Source of the DNA: Desulfamplus sp.
GTDB lineage: Bacteria; Desulfobacterota; Desulfobacteria; Desulfobacterales; Desulfobacteraceae
Direction: 5' to 3'
Assembly: GCA_015231395.1 (NCBI GenBank)
Contig: JADGBP010000072.1
Coordinates: 1 to 8,740, forward strand
Length of the DNA: 8,740 bases
Position numbers and translations under genes: made by a program. Under the pieces are notes generated by a model that was given only the letters and a program-made list of their open reading frames with translations, was not told the origin of the DNA and did no database searches. Shown here one piece after another: positions 1 to 7,718 of the stretch (positions are counted from its first letter, which is position 1; each line of letters begins with the position of its first letter).

Positions 1-47
1 TCTTCTACCATTTTTGCAGTAATCTCCACAAGATTGTCATATAGCTT
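1..47 (-). pseudogene. Inverted duplicate fragment of the hybrid-kinase 3' end
   Basis: Read on the minus strand, these 47 bases match positions 2755-2801 exactly (47/47). That stretch encodes residues 784-799 of the hybrid kinase HPt domain ([16 protein letters not shown], the last codon incomplete). Similarity stops abruptly at position 48, where the minus-strand sequence has no relation to the kinase codons upstream. The fragment runs off the left edge, so its full length is unknown. It may be a truncated gene relic, the end of a divergent partial paralogue, or an inverted chimera made during amplification or assembly. The match itself is certain; its origin is not. Confidence 0.7.
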
Positions 48-318
48 AAAATCCTTACAAATTAAAATTATAAATAATATCAATCACTACAACAATACAT
101 GAATAACAAATCAGTAATGCCGTCAACCACAATAAACGCAAAACTTTAATTCATTATCTGACAGGTGTCAAGATTCATTGTCTTAATCATGGCAATATTT
201 GCTGCAATTTCTTGCTGGATTGAAAATCTTCAATAATAAAGATAAAAATACAATTGTCATTACACCTTGTTGTGAGATATAAAAAGCATACACAATCCTT
301 AATCAGTGAAAAAAATCA
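48..318. other. AT-rich non-coding leader, no gene found
   Basis: No convincing reading frame was found on either strand. The longest open stretches are under 30 codons and lack a start codon with a ribosome binding site. The stretch is very AT-rich and separates the inverted kinase fragment from the promoter of the first kinase. It may hold upstream promoter or operator sequence, but no clear operator palindrome was seen. Confidence 0.5.
254..283 (+). promoter_or_regulatory. Possible distal sigma-70 promoter
   Basis: TTGTCA at 254-259 is followed after 18 bases by TATAAA at 278-283. Both hexamers are close to the sigma-70 consensus (TTGACA, TATAAT), but the spacer is one base long. Transcription would start near 290 and leave a leader of about 115 bases before the first kinase. 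In such AT-rich DNA matches like this arise by chance, so this is a secondary candidate behind the site at 319-346. Confidence 0.3.
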
Positions 319-346
319 TTGGTAACATAAACCGTTTAGCTATAAT
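319..346 (+). promoter_or_regulatory. Probable sigma-70 promoter of the kinase/receptor cluster
   Basis: A perfect -10 hexamer TATAAT (341-346) lies 16 bases after TTGGTA (319-324), which matches the -35 consensus at 4 of 6 positions. Transcription would begin near 353, giving a leader of about 53 bases. No other plausible promoter lies closer to the first gene, so this is the best candidate for driving the first kinase and possibly the whole four-gene cluster. Confidence 0.5.
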
Positions 347-389
347 TATTACAATTATTAAAATTACTAAATAATCAAATAACTATACT

Positions 390-395
390 GGAGAA
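390..395 (+). promoter_or_regulatory. Ribosome binding site of the first kinase
   Basis: GGAGAA lies 10 bases ahead of the ATG at 406 and is the only purine-rich Shine-Dalgarno match nearby. The spacing is a little longer than usual. It supports the ATG at 406, just before the receiver domain begins, as the true start. Confidence 0.55.
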
Positions 396-405
396 TTAAA
401 GAACT

Positions 406-2838
406 ATGCAAATAAACTCTCAAACCCCTCATATTCTGTTAGTTGATGATGAGATAATACTACTTAAAATGTTGAAAAGAGTATTTGAAAAGTCAAAATA
501 TCAGGTTTCACTGGCTGAAAATGGAATAGATGCACTTAAAATTCTTGATACAGAAACTATTGATGTAGTTCTTACTGATATAAATATGCCCGGAATGAGC
601 GGTCTTGAACTGGCGGAGAAAGTTGTAAAAAATTACAACGCCGATGTTATTGTCATGACAGGAAATATTCAACAGTATGGATTTCAGGATATTATCTATA
701 CCGGTGCCTCTGATTTTATAAAAAAACCATTCTCTAACGAGGAAATTATTGCAAGATTAAATCGCGTTATCAAAGAACGTCAAATGGTTGCCAGTCTTAA
801 AGAGACAGAACAGAAACTTCGTATTGCCAAGGATCATGCAGATATTGCCAGGGAGCAGGCGGAAATAGCCAAAGAACAGGCGGAATCCGCAAATCAGGCA
901 AAAAGCCAGTTTTTGAACAATATGAGTCATGAAATGCGAACCCCCATGAACGCAATCATGGGATTCAGCGAGCTACTTTTGATGAATCCACACAAAAGAA
1001 TCAATCCAGATGATCTGAAACATATAGAGTCCATCCACACATCTGCAAAATATCTGTTGGTCATTATCAATGATCTATTAGACAGCTCAAAGATTGAAAC
1101 CGGAACAATCACTCTGCAAAGCAACCCTTTTGATCTCAGGACAACAATAGATACCATTATCAGCACATCAAAAGAAAATGTTCATGACAAGGGTATTGAA
1201 CTCTCCACCATGTACTCACCAGATGTAACTTTTTTCTACAAAGGCGATCAGGCAAGGTTGGGTCAGGTGCTCATGAACTTGATAAGCAATGCCATTAAAT
1301 TTACCAGTGCCGGAAGTGTTTCTATTTATATTCTTCAAGAAAAATATTCTGTTTCACATGAAGAAGCTCTTAAATCCGGCTTAAAGCGATGTGAGTTTTG
1401 CAATCAATCCAAACATTGCAGCGAAGCTGTTTATGCTCATTCCAAAGCCAGCCTTAAATTTATAATTAAGGATACGGGCATTGGGATTCCTGAAGAACGC
1501 AAAAACGCTTTGTTTAATGCTTTTGCCCAAGTTGATAATTCTTCAACCAGACGTTACGGAGGAACAGGTCTTGGGCTGTTCATAGCAAAGCGGCTGGTAG
1601 AAATGATGGGTGGAAAGATCGGGTTTGAGAGCAAAGAAGGTAAGGGTTCAACTTTCTGGATCACAGTGCCTATGGAAATCACAGAACCTCTGGAAAAAAA
1701 TCAGCAGTCTGAAATTTCGGTCATGGAAAAAGAGCCGATATATGTTACATCCTCTTTGAAAATGGAAAAAGAGCAGATATCCGATAGATCCTCTTTGAAA
1801 ATGGGAAAAGAACAGATATCCGATACATCCTCTTTGAAAATAGCAAAAGAGCAGATATCTGATACATACTCTTTCAAACAAAATGCGGAGTCAGACAATA
1901 CAAGAAGTCCTTTTGATACTGTCAACTTAAAACAATTAAAGATTCTTCTGGTCGAAGATCAGTTTTTTAATCAGCAGTTGATGATGGCAATGTTGCCCAT
2001 GCACAATATTGTAATTGCCGAAAATGGTAAAAAAGCTATTTCTATTTTGGAAAAAGAGAAGTTTGATATTATTTTCATGGATATTCAGATGCCAATTATG
2101 GACGGTTTTGAAACAACCGCCATTATTCGTAATCCAGACTCTGCAGTACTTGACCATGATGCGTTTATTGTTGCAATGACAGCTCATGCAGGTGCCAACG
2201 ATAAACAGAAGTGTCTTGACAACAGCATGAATGATTACTTGTCAAAACCCTTTGAGCCACAAAAACTGTTTGCGATTTTGAATAATAAATTTTATGACAG
2301 AACACCTAACGAGACGGATCACCCGCTAACAAATATTGAGGAAAGCACTCAGGAACGGTCTCAGAAAAACACTCGAGAAATAACTCAGAAAAACACTCCG
2401 GAAATAACTCAGAAAAACACTCCGGAAATAACTCAGAAAAACACTCCGGAAATAACTCAGAAACATACTCCGGCAAAACCTCAGGAAAACACGATTGATA
2501 TGGAGGCTTTGATGCAGCGTCTTAATAATAATCAAGAGCTTGTAATCAGACTGACAGAAATATTTTTATCTTATTATGAAGCTAAACTGGCTGACATCAA
2601 AAACGCTATTATGTCTGAAAATCCTGATGCTCTGAAAATGTCTGCTCATGCTTTTAAAGGGATTTTGATCAATTTTGGTAAAAAAGGTGCTGGTATCTGC
2701 CAGCGGCTTGAAAAAATTGGCACTACAGGAGTGATGGAACAGGAAACTGTCATGAAGCTATATGACAATCTTGTGGAGATTACTGCAAAAATGGTAGAAG
2801 AATTAAAAATATATTGGCAAAATTTAGAATCAGTTTAA
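406..2838 (+). CDS. Soluble hybrid histidine kinase, REC-HisKA-HATPase-REC-HPt
   Basis: This 810-residue cytoplasmic phosphorelay kinase has no membrane segment. Its N-terminal receiver (residues 8-125) has the acidic pocket D14/D15, phospho-acceptor D58, T85 and K107. A coiled coil rich in [17 protein letters not shown] repeats (126-166) leads into HisKA with H175 in SHEMRTP. The ATPase domain shows the N box (N291, N295), G1 box DTGIGI (D356), an F-box-like FNAFAQVD and G2 box GGTGLGL (385-391). A second receiver (510-635) has phospho-acceptor D559, and an HPt domain (695-805) carries H748 in HAFKG. Two repetitive linkers flank the second receiver. An insertion of about 25 residues between the N and G1 boxes carries three cysteines (C329, C332, C338). 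With no sensor domain of its own, it probably takes its input through the first receiver, perhaps from the membrane kinase downstream. The domain calls are firm; the partner is inferred. Confidence 0.95.
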   Translation: MQINSQTPHILLVDDEIILLKMLKRVFEKSKYQVSLAENGIDALKILDTETIDVVLTDINMPGMSGLELAEKVVKNYNADVIVMTGNIQQYGFQDIIYTGASDFIKKPFSNEEIIARLNRVIKERQMVASLKETEQKLRIAKDHADIAREQAEIAKEQAESANQAKSQFLNNMSHEMRTPMNAIMGFSELLLMNPHKRINPDDLKHIESIHTSAKYLLVIINDLLDSSKIETGTITLQSNPFDLRTTIDTIISTSKENVHDKGIELSTMYSPDVTFFYKGDQARLGQVLMNLISNAIKFTSAGSVSIYILQEKYSVSHEEALKSGLKRCEFCNQSKHCSEAVYAHSKASLKFIIKDTGIGIPEERKNALFNAFAQVDNSSTRRYGGTGLGLFIAKRLVEMMGGKIGFESKEGKGSTFWITVPMEITEPLEKNQQSEISVMEKEPIYVTSSLKMEKEQISDRSSLKMGKEQISDTSSLKIAKEQISDTYSFKQNAESDNTRSPFDTVNLKQLKILLVEDQFFNQQLMMAMLPMHNIVIAENGKKAISILEKEKFDIIFMDIQMPIMDGFETTAIIRNPDSAVLDHDAFIVAMTAHAGANDKQKCLDNSMNDYLSKPFEPQKLFAILNNKFYDRTPNETDHPLTNIEESTQERSQKNTREITQKNTPEITQKNTPEITQKNTPEITQKHTPAKPQENTIDMEALMQRLNNNQELVIRLTEIFLSYYEAKLADIKNAIMSENPDALKMSAHAFKGILINFGKKGAGICQRLEKIGTTGVMEQETVMKLYDNLVEITAKMVEELKIYWQNLESV
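1723..1878 (+). repeat. 39-bp tandem repeat, four units, in the kinase linker
   Basis: Four consecutive 13-codon units encode residues 440-491, with a consensus close to [13 protein letters not shown]. The first unit ([13 protein letters not shown]) and the last ([13 protein letters not shown]) are more diverged than the middle two. The block lies exactly between the ATPase domain and the second receiver, so it lengthens a flexible linker without changing frame. Unit number is likely to vary between strains. Confidence 0.95.
2362..2493 (+). repeat. 24-bp tandem repeat, about 5.5 units, in the second linker
   Basis: Five 8-codon units plus half a sixth encode [12 protein letters not shown] repeats joining the second receiver to the HPt domain. 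Units 2 to 4 (2386-2457) look identical at the base level, which points to recent expansion. The first unit has R for P, and the last full unit reads QKHTPAKP. A more degenerate unit (ESTQERS) can be seen just upstream. The spacer is polar and probably unstructured. Confidence 0.95.
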
Positions 2839-2851
2839 GATGTTAACCTTG

Positions 2852-2940
2852 ATTGGCAGAGTAGGGGCAATCCCTTGCGGTTGCCCTTCTTCAAAAGAAG
2901 AGACACCAAAATATTTTTCTGAAAATCTATAGAATCTGAA
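2852..2940 (+). repeat. Dispersed hairpin repeat, copy A
   Basis: This stretch fills most of the gap between the two kinase genes. Its core at 2865-2886 can fold into a hairpin: GGGCAATC pairs with GGTTGCCC, including one T-G pair, around a six-base loop. A second small hairpin (CTTCT/AGAAG) follows at 2886-2900. The whole unit reappears inverted at 8360-8446. The core is nearly identical (one-base gap in about 37 bases), and the tail, including ACCAAAAT and TTTTTCTG, is more diverged. The element resembles REP- or MITE-like dispersed repeats. As RNA the hairpin could slow or stop transcription between the kinases, but no long T run follows it. Confidence 0.8.
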
Positions 2941-2964
2941 CAACTATAGAAATAGAAATTTAAA

Positions 2965-5127
2965 ATGGAAAGGACAGGCAAATTGAGTAATAAAAATTTT
3001 AACTACAATATACTCACGTTAATACTCGCCACTCTATTTTTATTGACATTCTGTGCTTTTGTCTTTTTTTACGAGAAATATGAATATCGTGAAGCAGAAT
3101 CTCGTTTCAAACAACATGGAATAGTAATCTCAAATTCACTCTGGAATCTGGATCCACAAGGGACAAAAGAATATCTGACCCTTGCATGTAAATCCCACAA
3201 TTACAAAAAAATTTCTGTAATTGATACCAGAGGTAATTTTTTTCAAAATATTTCAGATGATACTACAAAATTTACTGAAGCCTTCTTCACATCCATCAAT
3301 CTAATTCCTGAAATAAATCTTGAATCTGATGTCATGTATAATGGAAAAGAAATTGGTAAGATTAATGCTGTCTGGAAATCCTATGCCATATATTCAGAGC
3401 TATATGTTCTATTTGCCCTTATTCTTGCATATGCTGTCTGTCACCTTAATATAGGCTTGCTTCGTTCCAAAAATATGCTTGAAAAGAGAGTTCGGGAGCG
3501 GACAACAGAACTCTCCAATGTTAATGCAAAATTTTTCACTCTTAACAAGGAAATCTTAAATGTTAATGATTCCCTTTATTTTGAAATACAAGAGCATCGC
3601 CGAGCAAGAGAAGAGCTGTATAAAAGTGAGGAAAAATATCGTATTCTTATCGAAAATATCCCTGACATTCTTTGCCGGACAAATATGGAAGATGAGATTG
3701 TTTTTATATCACGCTCATGCGAAACTCTTTCAGGCTACACGGCTGAGGAAGCAATCGGCAGAAAATCGGCAGAATTATTTTACGAAACACCTGAAAATAG
3801 AGCTATTTTTTTGAAGGCACTTGAACAGAAAGGTTATGTGAATAATTATGAGGAAAAATTAAAGAAAAAGAATGGCTCAAGCTGGTGGGCTTCAACAAAT
3901 GCTCATTTTTTCAAGGATGCAAACGGTAATATTGCAGGCATTGAAGGAATATTTCGTGATGTAACCAGCAAAATAATGCTTGAAAACGAACTTAGGCAGG
4001 CTCAGAAAATGGAATCAATCGGAATTCTTACAGGAGGAATTGCACACGATTTCAATAATATTCTGAGTATAATGATTGGCAACGCCGAACTGGCTCTGGA
4101 TTCTATGCAAGAATGGGATCCTGTTTATGTTAATATTGAGTCTATCAAAATTGCCGGACTGAAAGCCTCAGGTATTGTGAAACAGCTCCTGAGTTTCAGC
4201 AGGAAGAGTGATATAGAACTTGAACCAGTCAATATTGCAGGCATTGTAAATGAGTCTTTCAAGCTATTACGTTCAACAATTCCTTCATCAATAGAACTCA
4301 GGAAGAATATTAAGGATAATGACGCCATAATTCTTGGAAACCAGACCCAGATACATCAGATTATCATAAATCTTTGTGTTAATGCATCTCATGCAATGGA
4401 TGATTTGGAAGGCATTATAGAAATCGGGGTAGAAAAATGCAATTCACTAAATACATCTGAGTTAGACTATCCAATATACGACCATGTCAAAATCACTGTA
4501 ACAGATACGGGACATGGTATTGATCCTAATATTATCGACAAAATTTTTGACCCATATTTTTCCACAAAACCCATTGATAAAGGTACAGGCATGGGACTTG
4601 CCGTGGTTCATGGCATTGTCAAAACCCATAATGGTTTAATCAAAGTTCACAGTAAACCCTTAAACGGTACTACATTCAACATTTTTTTCCCGTTAGTTAC
4701 TCAGATACCTGAAATCAAACCTGAAACTATAAATAATCTCATTTACGGAGAAGAGCGGATACTGTTTGTTGATGATGACGAATTAATTGTTGAGATGACA
4801 CAGGATATGCTTGAAAGGCTTGGCTACAAGGTTGAAAGTACAACAAACCCTGAATATGCACTGGAGCGTTTTATTGCCAGTCCAAATGACTTTGATCTGA
4901 TGATAACTGACATGACCATGCCGCAGATGTCAGGGGCAAAACTTGCTGAAAGAATCAGGCAAATACAACCCGATTTTCCCGTCATTATTTGCAGTGGTTA
5001 TAGCTCCCTTATCAATGAGGAAACAGCCCATGAAATAGGTCTTTCAGCCTATATTATGAAACCAGTTTCCATGCAGGAGATGGGGGAAACAATTCGTAAT
5101 GTCCTGGATAAACACAAGTTGGGATAG
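2965..5127 (+). CDS. Membrane sensor hybrid kinase, periplasmic domain-PAS-HisKA-HATPase-REC
   Basis: This is a 720-residue inner-membrane sensor kinase. TM1 spans about 15-36 and TM2 about 146-165, enclosing a periplasmic domain of roughly 110 residues that contains SLWNLDPQG, a motif typical of sensor domains in kinases and cyclases of this kind. A signalling coiled coil (171-222, with LEKRVRERTTEL) and a PAS domain (224-334) follow. The phospho-acceptor is H361 in GGIAHDFNNIL, the HDFNN class of kinase. The ATPase domain has N469/N473, DTGHGID (D514), FDPYFSTK and GTGMGL. The C-terminal receiver (596-718) has D603-D605, phospho-acceptor D649 and K699. It sits directly before the receptor and YfiR-like genes, so it is the natural inner-membrane partner of the YfiR-like protein. 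The start is either ATG 2965 or TTG 2983. The last codons form the first unit of a 36-bp tandem repeat. What the domain senses is not visible. Confidence 0.95.
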   Translation: MERTGKLSNKNFNYNILTLILATLFLLTFCAFVFFYEKYEYREAESRFKQHGIVISNSLWNLDPQGTKEYLTLACKSHNYKKISVIDTRGNFFQNISDDTTKFTEAFFTSINLIPEINLESDVMYNGKEIGKINAVWKSYAIYSELYVLFALILAYAVCHLNIGLLRSKNMLEKRVRERTTELSNVNAKFFTLNKEILNVNDSLYFEIQEHRRAREELYKSEEKYRILIENIPDILCRTNMEDEIVFISRSCETLSGYTAEEAIGRKSAELFYETPENRAIFLKALEQKGYVNNYEEKLKKKNGSSWWASTNAHFFKDANGNIAGIEGIFRDVTSKIMLENELRQAQKMESIGILTGGIAHDFNNILSIMIGNAELALDSMQEWDPVYVNIESIKIAGLKASGIVKQLLSFSRKSDIELEPVNIAGIVNESFKLLRSTIPSSIELRKNIKDNDAIILGNQTQIHQIIINLCVNASHAMDDLEGIIEIGVEKCNSLNTSELDYPIYDHVKITVTDTGHGIDPNIIDKIFDPYFSTKPIDKGTGMGLAVVHGIVKTHNGLIKVHSKPLNGTTFNIFFPLVTQIPEIKPETINNLIYGEERILFVDDDELIVEMTQDMLERLGYKVESTTNPEYALERFIASPNDFDLMITDMTMPQMSGAKLAERIRQIQPDFPVIICSGYSSLINEETAHEIGLSAYIMKPVSMQEMGETIRNVLDKHKLG
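2969..2985 (+). promoter_or_regulatory. Internal ribosome binding site suggesting a TTG start for the second kinase
   Basis: AAGGA at 2969-2973 lies 9 bases ahead of a TTG codon at 2983-2985, in frame with the membrane kinase. The ATG at 2965 has no recognisable Shine-Dalgarno sequence upstream (only AGAAATTTAAA). The true protein may therefore begin at residue 7 of the longer version. The first membrane helix is kept either way. Confidence 0.4.
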
Positions 5128-5210
5128 GAACATTTTTAGCTGGATAAGCACGAGTCGGAGGTCGGACATTTTTAGCTGGATAAACACAAGTTCGGGCAGG
5201 ACATTTAGTT
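5105..5210 (+). repeat. 36-bp tandem repeat running from the kinase 3' end into the gap
   Basis: Two full units (5105-5140 and 5141-5176) and most of a third (from 5177) begin TGGATAAACACAAG or close to it. The first unit contains the last kinase codons (LDKHKLG) and its TAG stop. The unit length is a multiple of three, so the same peptide start (LDKH) recurs in frame in every copy. Each copy also supplies in-frame TAG stops (5125, 5137, 5173 and one in the third unit). The repeat fills nearly all of the gap before the receptor gene. Confidence 0.9.
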
Positions 5211-5219
5211 GAGGGATTT

Positions 5220-7718
5220 ATGATTTTTTATTATGACGATTCAGAATATAATTCTTTTAACAACATCTTGTTAATCATTGTCATGCTAATCTGCCTTCTT
5301 ACCTACCAAGTCTTTGGCACAGCACAAGAGAGCACAGCACAAGAGAGCATAGCACAAGAGAGCATGGTAAAAGATAACATTGCAAAAGAAAGTAGTGTCA
5401 AAGAAAGTAGTATCAAAAAGAGCATTGTAAAAGAAAGCATTACAAAAGATAGTGTGGATAGGGTAACTTCTGTAGAGACACTTGCTAATTTAAGTCTGGA
5501 ACAGTTGATGTCAATTGAGGTAAGTGCCACAACTTTCTTTGATACTCCTCCTGAAAAAGCCCCGGGTTCTATCTATCTTATTTCACAAGAAAAAATGGAA
5601 ACTTCCTATTCATCAAGTATTTCTGATTTTCTTGAGTATTATGTTCCGGGTGTAAATATTTCAAGGGCTTATATTGCTGGCACTCTCTACTCAGCAAGAG
5701 GAATTGCATCGCCATCTAACTCAACTACGCTTTTTATGGTAAATGGCACAAACATGAATGTAAGCACTGGAACAGGAATCAACACAAACCTTAATCTTCC
5801 ACTTCTTGGCGATGTTGAACGTATAGAGGTTTTAAAAGGTCCATGTTCAATTATCCATGGTAGCGGCTCTATAAATGGGTTTATAAACGTAATTCAAAAA
5901 AATGGCAGAGATAATCAGGGCGGATTTATTAACACAGAAGCTGGCTTAAATGATGGGCTAATCAAGGCAGAGACTGGTTATGGTGTATCATCTTCAGAAT
6001 ATGGAGATACTTTTATCTATGCTGGTGCTGTAAAATCAGATGGAATTAGTGAATCTGGAAACAGTAGCTCTACTAACCAAAGCAGCATAAATGATAATTA
6101 TTTTCCTAATATAAACAGCCGTTTTTCTTTAAATTGGGAAAAGGATAATTTTCATTTAATTACCTTTTTTCAAAACGAAGAGGTTGTATCTACATTACCT
6201 TGGAGACCCTTCAAAAAAGAACCAACTACTACTAATCATAATAATAATATTGCTACCAGCATCAGTAGTAATATTATTGCTACCAGTAGCAGCAGTAATA
6301 CTACTAATACCGCTGCTATTCCTACTACTGCTATTAATAATAACTCATCAGGTTTTTCTAATAAACATGCTGGTATGAAAACTATTGCCCTGCTTCCTCA
6401 GTTAAATCTTGACCTTACTGACACTGAAAAGTTGACCATAGAACTACCTATCCAATATTCCGAGTATGAACCAGCATACTTATCTTCAGAAACATTTGGT
6501 CTTGATTCAGAAATTCAAATAAAATCCAATTTAATATTTAAAACTACCAGATTCCCAAACCATAGGGTGGCTCTTGGAGGCTCAAACTATTTTAAGCAGT
6601 GTGATTCTGACCGTATTTCAATCTATCTTCCATCAATAACTACAGAAGATGGTGATTCTATGATTGATACAAAAGCTAATCTTTATTGGTTTCAACCATC
6701 TCTATTTTTTGAAGATAATTATCAGTTTACAAAAGATTTAACACTCTTTGCTGGTCTTAGATATGATACTGTATATGGAGCTTCAAATAATTTTAAGAAT
6801 GTTGAAAGTTTTACTATAAGTAATGATGAAGGGGGGACAGATTATATTCCATCTGGTTCTTTAGAGTTTAGTGCAGAAACTGAGTATGGTTATGCTTTAA
6901 TTCCAAGATTTGGAATTACATATGATATTGATGAAAATAAAATAATAATCAAATTTGTATATCAAGAAGGATACCATTTCCCTGATTATACCACAATAAT
7001 GAAGTCTATTAATTACTTCAGGGGAGATGAATCTTTTAATAACTCTAATGAACCTTTTGTTGCCGAAGAGGTGAAAAGTTATGAGCTTAGTTATTATCAA
7101 GATTTTATGGCCAATAAATTTCAGTTTAACTTAAGCCTATACAGTAATATCTTCAATAATACAGTATATGTCTTTGTTGATGAAGGCTTAGACGGATTAA
7201 GCGACACCCAAATTGTTGATAAATTTATATCTTCAGGCTTTGAAGCATCTTTAACTTATAACCCCGTAAACGATACAACTATGGAGGTATCCTACTCTTT
7301 TTCAGAGCCATATAATATGAATGATGATACTAAAGTGAATCCTCATCTTGTAGATAAAACAGGTGATCACTGGAAAGCCTTTCCTGAACATACAGTCAAA
7401 GCAAATATGACTAAATCATTTATGAATGAAAAATTAGATATTTCGTTGGGATGTCTTTTCAATACAGGTATCAATACTGTTAATAATGATTTTATTCAAG
7501 GCAAGAACTCCTCAACAGATATGTTTAACCATGACAGATTTGTCTTCAACATAGGTGCAAGATACCGTTTAACTAAAAACTTCTCATTAATAGTTAAAGG
7601 CAAAAATATCTTTGATAATGATGTGCCAGCCGCAGGATACTACTATAACCTTCAAAATTCTGAAAATATCTCCTTAGAACATCCAAGCTACTATATTGGC
7701 TTGAATTGGATATTCTGA
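5220..7718 (+). CDS. TonB-dependent outer-membrane receptor
   Basis: This 832-residue protein is a ligand-gated outer-membrane beta-barrel powered by TonB. A hydrophobic export segment (16-33) is followed by nine 5-residue repeats (35-79). LANLSLEQLMSIEVSATT (88-105) matches the segment found before the plug in many receptors of this group, and IEVSATT is the likely TonB box. The plug (about 108-230) includes DVERIEVLKGP and GSGSINGFINVI (198-225), the standard plug signature. The barrel runs to a terminal phenylalanine (GLNWIF), as the barrel-assembly signal requires. A 42-residue Thr/Asn/Ser insertion (336-377) probably forms an exposed loop. The start is ATG 5220, with GAGGG 4 bases upstream. 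The n-region before the hydrophobic segment is unusual: it has D6, D7 and E9 but no Lys or Arg. The substrate cannot be told from sequence. Linkage to a YfiR-like protein and a kinase suggests a signalling role. Confidence 0.95.
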   Translation: MIFYYDDSEYNSFNNILLIIVMLICLLTYQVFGTAQESTAQESIAQESMVKDNIAKESSVKESSIKKSIVKESITKDSVDRVTSVETLANLSLEQLMSIEVSATTFFDTPPEKAPGSIYLISQEKMETSYSSSISDFLEYYVPGVNISRAYIAGTLYSARGIASPSNSTTLFMVNGTNMNVSTGTGINTNLNLPLLGDVERIEVLKGPCSIIHGSGSINGFINVIQKNGRDNQGGFINTEAGLNDGLIKAETGYGVSSSEYGDTFIYAGAVKSDGISESGNSSSTNQSSINDNYFPNINSRFSLNWEKDNFHLITFFQNEEVVSTLPWRPFKKEPTTTNHNNNIATSISSNIIATSSSSNTTNTAAIPTTAINNNSSGFSNKHAGMKTIALLPQLNLDLTDTEKLTIELPIQYSEYEPAYLSSETFGLDSEIQIKSNLIFKTTRFPNHRVALGGSNYFKQCDSDRISIYLPSITTEDGDSMIDTKANLYWFQPSLFFEDNYQFTKDLTLFAGLRYDTVYGASNNFKNVESFTISNDEGGTDYIPSGSLEFSAETEYGYALIPRFGITYDIDENKIIIKFVYQEGYHFPDYTTIMKSINYFRGDESFNNSNEPFVAEEVKSYELSYYQDFMANKFQFNLSLYSNIFNNTVYVFVDEGLDGLSDTQIVDKFISSGFEASLTYNPVNDTTMEVSYSFSEPYNMNDDTKVNPHLVDKTGDHWKAFPEHTVKANMTKSFMNEKLDISLGCLFNTGINTVNNDFIQGKNSSTDMFNHDRFVFNIGARYRLTKNFSLIVKGKNIFDNDVPAAGYYYNLQNSENISLEHPSYYIGLNWIF
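5322..5456 (+). repeat. 15-bp tandem repeat, nine units, behind the receptor signal peptide
   Basis: Nine 5-codon units encode residues 35-79, passing from AQEST/AQESI/AQESM to charged forms such as VKESS, IKKSI, VKESI and TKDSV. The first three units are almost identical in bases, so that end looks youngest. The block lies between the export signal and the TonB-box region, so it would lengthen the periplasmic N-terminal arm that reaches for TonB or another partner. Confidence 0.95.
6225..6350 (+). repeat. Low-complexity Thr/Asn/Ser insertion in the receptor
   Basis: These 42 codons (residues 336-377) are almost all Thr, Asn, Ser, Ile and Ala, written with recurring ACT, AAT, AGT/AGC and GCT triplets. 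Nearly the same phrase (ATTGCTACCAG) occurs twice, at about 6249 and 6276. The insertion falls between two barrel strands and most likely makes a long surface loop. Triplet slippage would change its length without breaking the frame. Confidence 0.8.

Noticed and set aside
189..204. Sigma-54-like promoter (TGGCAATATTTGCTGC)
   Set aside because: The GG and GC elements are 8 or 11 bases apart depending on which GC is used, not the required 10, so it does not fit the -24/-12 pattern.
146..229. Minus-strand open stretch reading FSIQQEIAANIAMIKTMN...
   Set aside because: It looks somewhat protein-like, but it is only about 27 codons, begins just after a TGA, and has no ATG with a ribosome binding site at its start.
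1648..1925. Minus-strand ORFs over the 39-bp repeat
   Set aside because: Antisense shadows of the kinase linker repeat; no family features and no ribosome binding site.
1723..2493. CRISPR array
   Set aside because: The repeats are directly adjacent, lack unique spacers and are translated in frame, so they are minisatellites.
2326..2535. Minus-strand ORF with SVFLSYFR repeats
   Set aside because: It is the antisense shadow of the 24-bp repeat in the kinase linker; the plus-strand frame is a coherent kinase.
2852..2940. Insertion sequence
   Set aside because: No transposase reading frame is present; the element is under 100 bases and has only a hairpin core, so it is at most a REP- or MITE-like repeat.
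5303..5530. Minus-strand ORF with LSFTMLS-type repeats resembling a membrane protein
   Set aside because: It is produced by the complement of the 15-bp receptor repeat; the sense frame is clearly the receptor.
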